A program made the position numbers and the translations under genes. Of a stretch of DNA of 64,000 bases, positions 61,460 to 64,000 are shown piece after piece. Source of the DNA: Metridium senile (lineage: Eukaryota > Cnidaria > Anthozoa > Actiniaria > Metridiidae); the NCBI GenBank assembly GCA_949775045.1, contig OX459110.1, positions 7,510,229-7,574,228 of the forward strand, given 5' to 3'. The notes beneath the pieces were generated by a model, which did not search any database, had not been told where the DNA came from, and was given only the letters and a program-made list of their open reading frames with translations. Each line of letters begins with the position of its first letter. Within the stretch, counting starts at the first letter, position 1.

Positions 61460-61658
61460 CAAGAGAAAATATAGAAGCTAGTTTTAAGCACTGCATACAC
61501 AGAAATAGATCAAAAAATTCACAACTATAGGATAACACGAAAGCATTTGTAAACACAGTAGATACAAAAACAATCGTAAGGTGTGGACAGTATGTTATCA
61601 ACTTCCATCAGCGTTAAATATTTATTATTAGTTATAAACTATTCTGGCATTTCAATAT
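61460..61658. other. End of duplication copy B
   Basis: Matches 8883-9080 of copy A, then breaks at the start of the LINE. Confidence 0.75.
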
Positions 61659-62834
61659 ATGCTCGAACAATATCAACTTAATAGTGTTGATACTGATTCT
61701 AATATTCCGATACAATCGAACTTTAAATATTATTCTACCTCAGAGTGTGACGATGATGTTATGATTCAAAACTGCACATCTTATAAACACTTCTCCGCAC
61801 TACATGCAAATACTAGGAGTGTTAATGCAAATTTAGATAATCTTACACAAATGTTAAATGAACTGAATCATAATTTTTCTATATTCGGATTAACCGAGCC
61901 AAAATTCAATATGTCCCAAGATTAAATCTGCAATAATACCATTGCTGGTTATAACTTTATTTCACAACCTAGTCTTTCTAATGCTGGATGTACTTAACAC
62001 CAGGAATGATCTCTCAGAAGTTATTATAGATTTTGAATCTCTGTGGATTGAATTTCATAATGATTTACATCACAACCTAATTTGTGGAGTAATTTATAGG
62101 CATCCAAATAGTAATCTAGAAGCTTTCATTAGTTTGCTAAACAAATGTATCATTCTTGACAAAATTAATAACGAAAACAAATACTGTATTATCATGGGGG
62201 ATTTCAAAATCAACCACTTAAATACTGAATCTCCAATAAATAAATTTGCTACTCTCCCTAAAAATATAAAGATTCTCAAGAGGGATTGAATGGGATTCTG
62301 TTCTACCTAATACTAATGATGTAAATCTACTATTTGATACTTTCCATACTAAAGTTTCAAGTGTAATTGATAAACATATACCTATTAAACAGCTCAGTAG
62401 AAAAGATATCAAACAAATGTCAAAACATTATATACAGAAATAAATTAAACCATCTAATAAGAATTAGTATATGTAAATTAGATTATTATAATAAATATTT
62501 TACCTCAAATAAAACAAACATTAAGAATATTTGGAAAGGTATAAAACAAATTATAAGCCTAAAACCTATGAGTAATGGGTTGCCTTCTAAAATACTTAAA
62601 GATGAAGTTGAATTAGTAGAGAGCAAACAAATTGCAAATGCTTTTTTAAAAGCATTTTAAAATGATTTTTTTTGCTAACATAGGAAGCAATATGGCACAA
62701 TCAATCCCATCTGTGAATACATCACCGGAATTCTATTTGCCAAATAGGATGACAACAAGTTTTCGCTTATTCCCCACTTCTTCGAAAGAAATTGAGAAAG
62801 AAATCAGCAAAGTAAATGCATCTAAGGGAAGGTA
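61659..62834 (+). mobile_element. CR1/Jockey-type LINE fragment (endonuclease and pre-RT), decayed
   Basis: Broken plus-strand frames give the start of an apurinic-type endonuclease (FSALHANTRSVNANLDNL, FGLTEPKF) and later endonuclease motifs (LICGVIYRHPNSNLEAF, CIIMGDFKIN). They are followed by the linker before the RT (NKTNIKNIWKGIKQIISLKP, FFANIGSNMAQSIP, EIEKEISKVNASKG). Deletions and frameshifts occur at about 61925, 62290 and 62430. It is cut off at about 62834, before the RT. The family is distinct from the LINE at 46159. Confidence 0.8.
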
Positions 62835-63759
62835 CGTTTATTATCGGGGGGGAGGGCTGGAGAATTCAGAGTAATTTTTCCAAAAAAACGTTTGACCCTC
62901 CCCAGCGATTCCAAAACTAAACTCATGACCCTCCCCATCAAGTATACTTAGAATACCCATGGCCCTCCCCCCATGGCCACACTCAGGTTTTATATATCTA
63001 CACAAATGAATTTTTCTCTCAGCCGTTTATTAAATTTATTATTAAAAATAAGTAACATTTTCTATTAAATAAACAAAAACTGCAAAAATCATTTGAATTT
63101 TATATGTCATTGAAGTAGTATTTGATTGAGAATGAATACAACACATAAACTACGTAGAACGGTAATTCACAACTTGTTGAGTCTGAGCGCATGTTATTGT
63201 GTTTAAACTTATATAAATTCATACTTTAATACACAAATAATTTGTAATATCTATAGTATTCCCTTGTTTTATAGTGTTTTTATTTAACCTGTGAATGAAA
63301 AATTACTACAGTAGTTCGTACTACAGTAGTTCGTACTACCTCGAGGCAGTCACGTATTTCCACACAGCTCGAGTTCACTTTGCGCCTTCTTCTATACATA
63401 TTGTTGTTTATAATTGCTGTTATTTTCACATTATTTTTACATTTTATTTTCACATTTTTATGTACTTTTCTTTTATTAATTTCCTTTAACTTTATCATAC
63501 CACCGTTTGTTCCACACTTACAGTCGGTTCATACACATCTCTCTTGCATTAAAAACTTATGAACTCAATGTATATTTCTTAAAATAACACCAGATATTTC
63601 TCGCATTAAACCGGGACTTACACCACCTACAACCTAAAGAAACACTTCTACATAAGCATTTAAAAATTATATATATATTTCTTAAAAAGAACACCACCTA
63701 CAACATACGCAAACACTTCTACATAAGCACTTAAGAATTACATATATATTTATTAAAAA
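62835..63759. other. Intergenic with small repeats
   Basis: The first 160 bp are a G- and C-run-rich MITE-like remnant (repeated GACCCTCCCC). A TACAGTAGTTCGTACTAC unit is repeated at 63307-63342. Two tandem copies of a 71-bp unit (ACACCACCTACAAC...) lie at about 63620-63760. No gene. Confidence 0.5.
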
Positions 63760-63891
63760 GACTCCTCAGTTGGCAGTTCCTGTCATGAAGTAACAGAGGC
63801 CCCACCTGATGCTACCTCCTCACGCTATGGACGCAAAAGAACCAGAGTCATGCAGGACAACTTTGTCTCGTGGGCTCAAATTGACATGTGA
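63760..63891 (+). pseudogene. Short C-terminal coding fragment, probably from a retroelement
   Basis: A 43-codon frame ends SSRYGRKRTRVMQDNFVSWA ... and a stop at 63889-63891. The basic R-K-R segment near the stop resembles C-termini of retroelement integrases, but the family cannot be named. No start codon or acceptor is convincing. Confidence 0.25.
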
Positions 63892-64000
63892 CTAATAAAC
63901 TCGTAGATAGATCGATACATATCAAATACACTAAACATATTGAAATTACAATTTATTTATCAAGGTTGAGATAATATATTGTTTCATACTTAAAATAAAA
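63892..64000. other. Window end, nothing recognised
   Basis: AT-rich, no feature supported. Confidence 0.4.

Overview
The window looks like nuclear DNA of an AT-rich, transposon-dense invertebrate, most likely a cnidarian (possibly a sea anemone or coral); the taxon is an inference. Supporting signs are multi-exon genes with GT-AG introns, an adhesion-type G-protein-coupled receptor (GPCR), IFIT-like TPR genes, and a mixture of Gypsy, Bel/Pao, Penelope, CR1/Jockey-type LINE, Mutator-like and TTAA-type elements. No bacterial operons, CRISPR arrays or rRNA genes are visible.

Backbone: a large tandem segmental duplication. Copy A (1-9080) holds the last five exons of an adhesion GPCR and an IFIT-like gene (6831-8624). 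Copy B (about 23448-61658) repeats the same order, with extra upstream receptor exons (20489-23125) and a second IFIT-like gene (58497-60281). Between the copies (9080-20490) lie a decayed Penelope element, several MITEs, a possible 3'-terminal exon (17903-18044) and an isolated, damaged ABCC-transporter NBD2 exon on the minus strand (18658-19567).

Copy B has been greatly expanded by insertions that copy A lacks, so the two copies serve as each other's empty-site controls. A 14.0-kb Gypsy-type, env-bearing LTR retrotransposon (24932-38965, LTRs identical by eye) sits 4-5 bp from the splice acceptor of the receptor's TM7 exon. It has gag, a textbook -1 frameshift site, protease/RT/RNase H, an integrase with a C-terminal chromodomain, and an env-like ORF with a furin-type site. 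Its RNase H region is split by a 3.68-kb foldback element with TTAA target duplications. Further on, a 14-kb foldback DNA element (41994-55964) carries two head-to-head, broken copies of a nuclease-like gene. It is itself host to a 384-bp MITE, a Mutator-like MITE containing a LINE, and a Bel/Pao retrotransposon (48676-55454).

The only genes that look intact are the two IFIT-like genes and, at coding level, the receptor exons of copy B. The IFIT-like proteins would be cytosolic TPR-repeat proteins, plausibly in antiviral defence; that role is transferred from vertebrate IFITs and not shown by the sequence. Remaining sequence is intronic, intergenic or TE debris. All identities and divergences are judged by eye, without alignment software.
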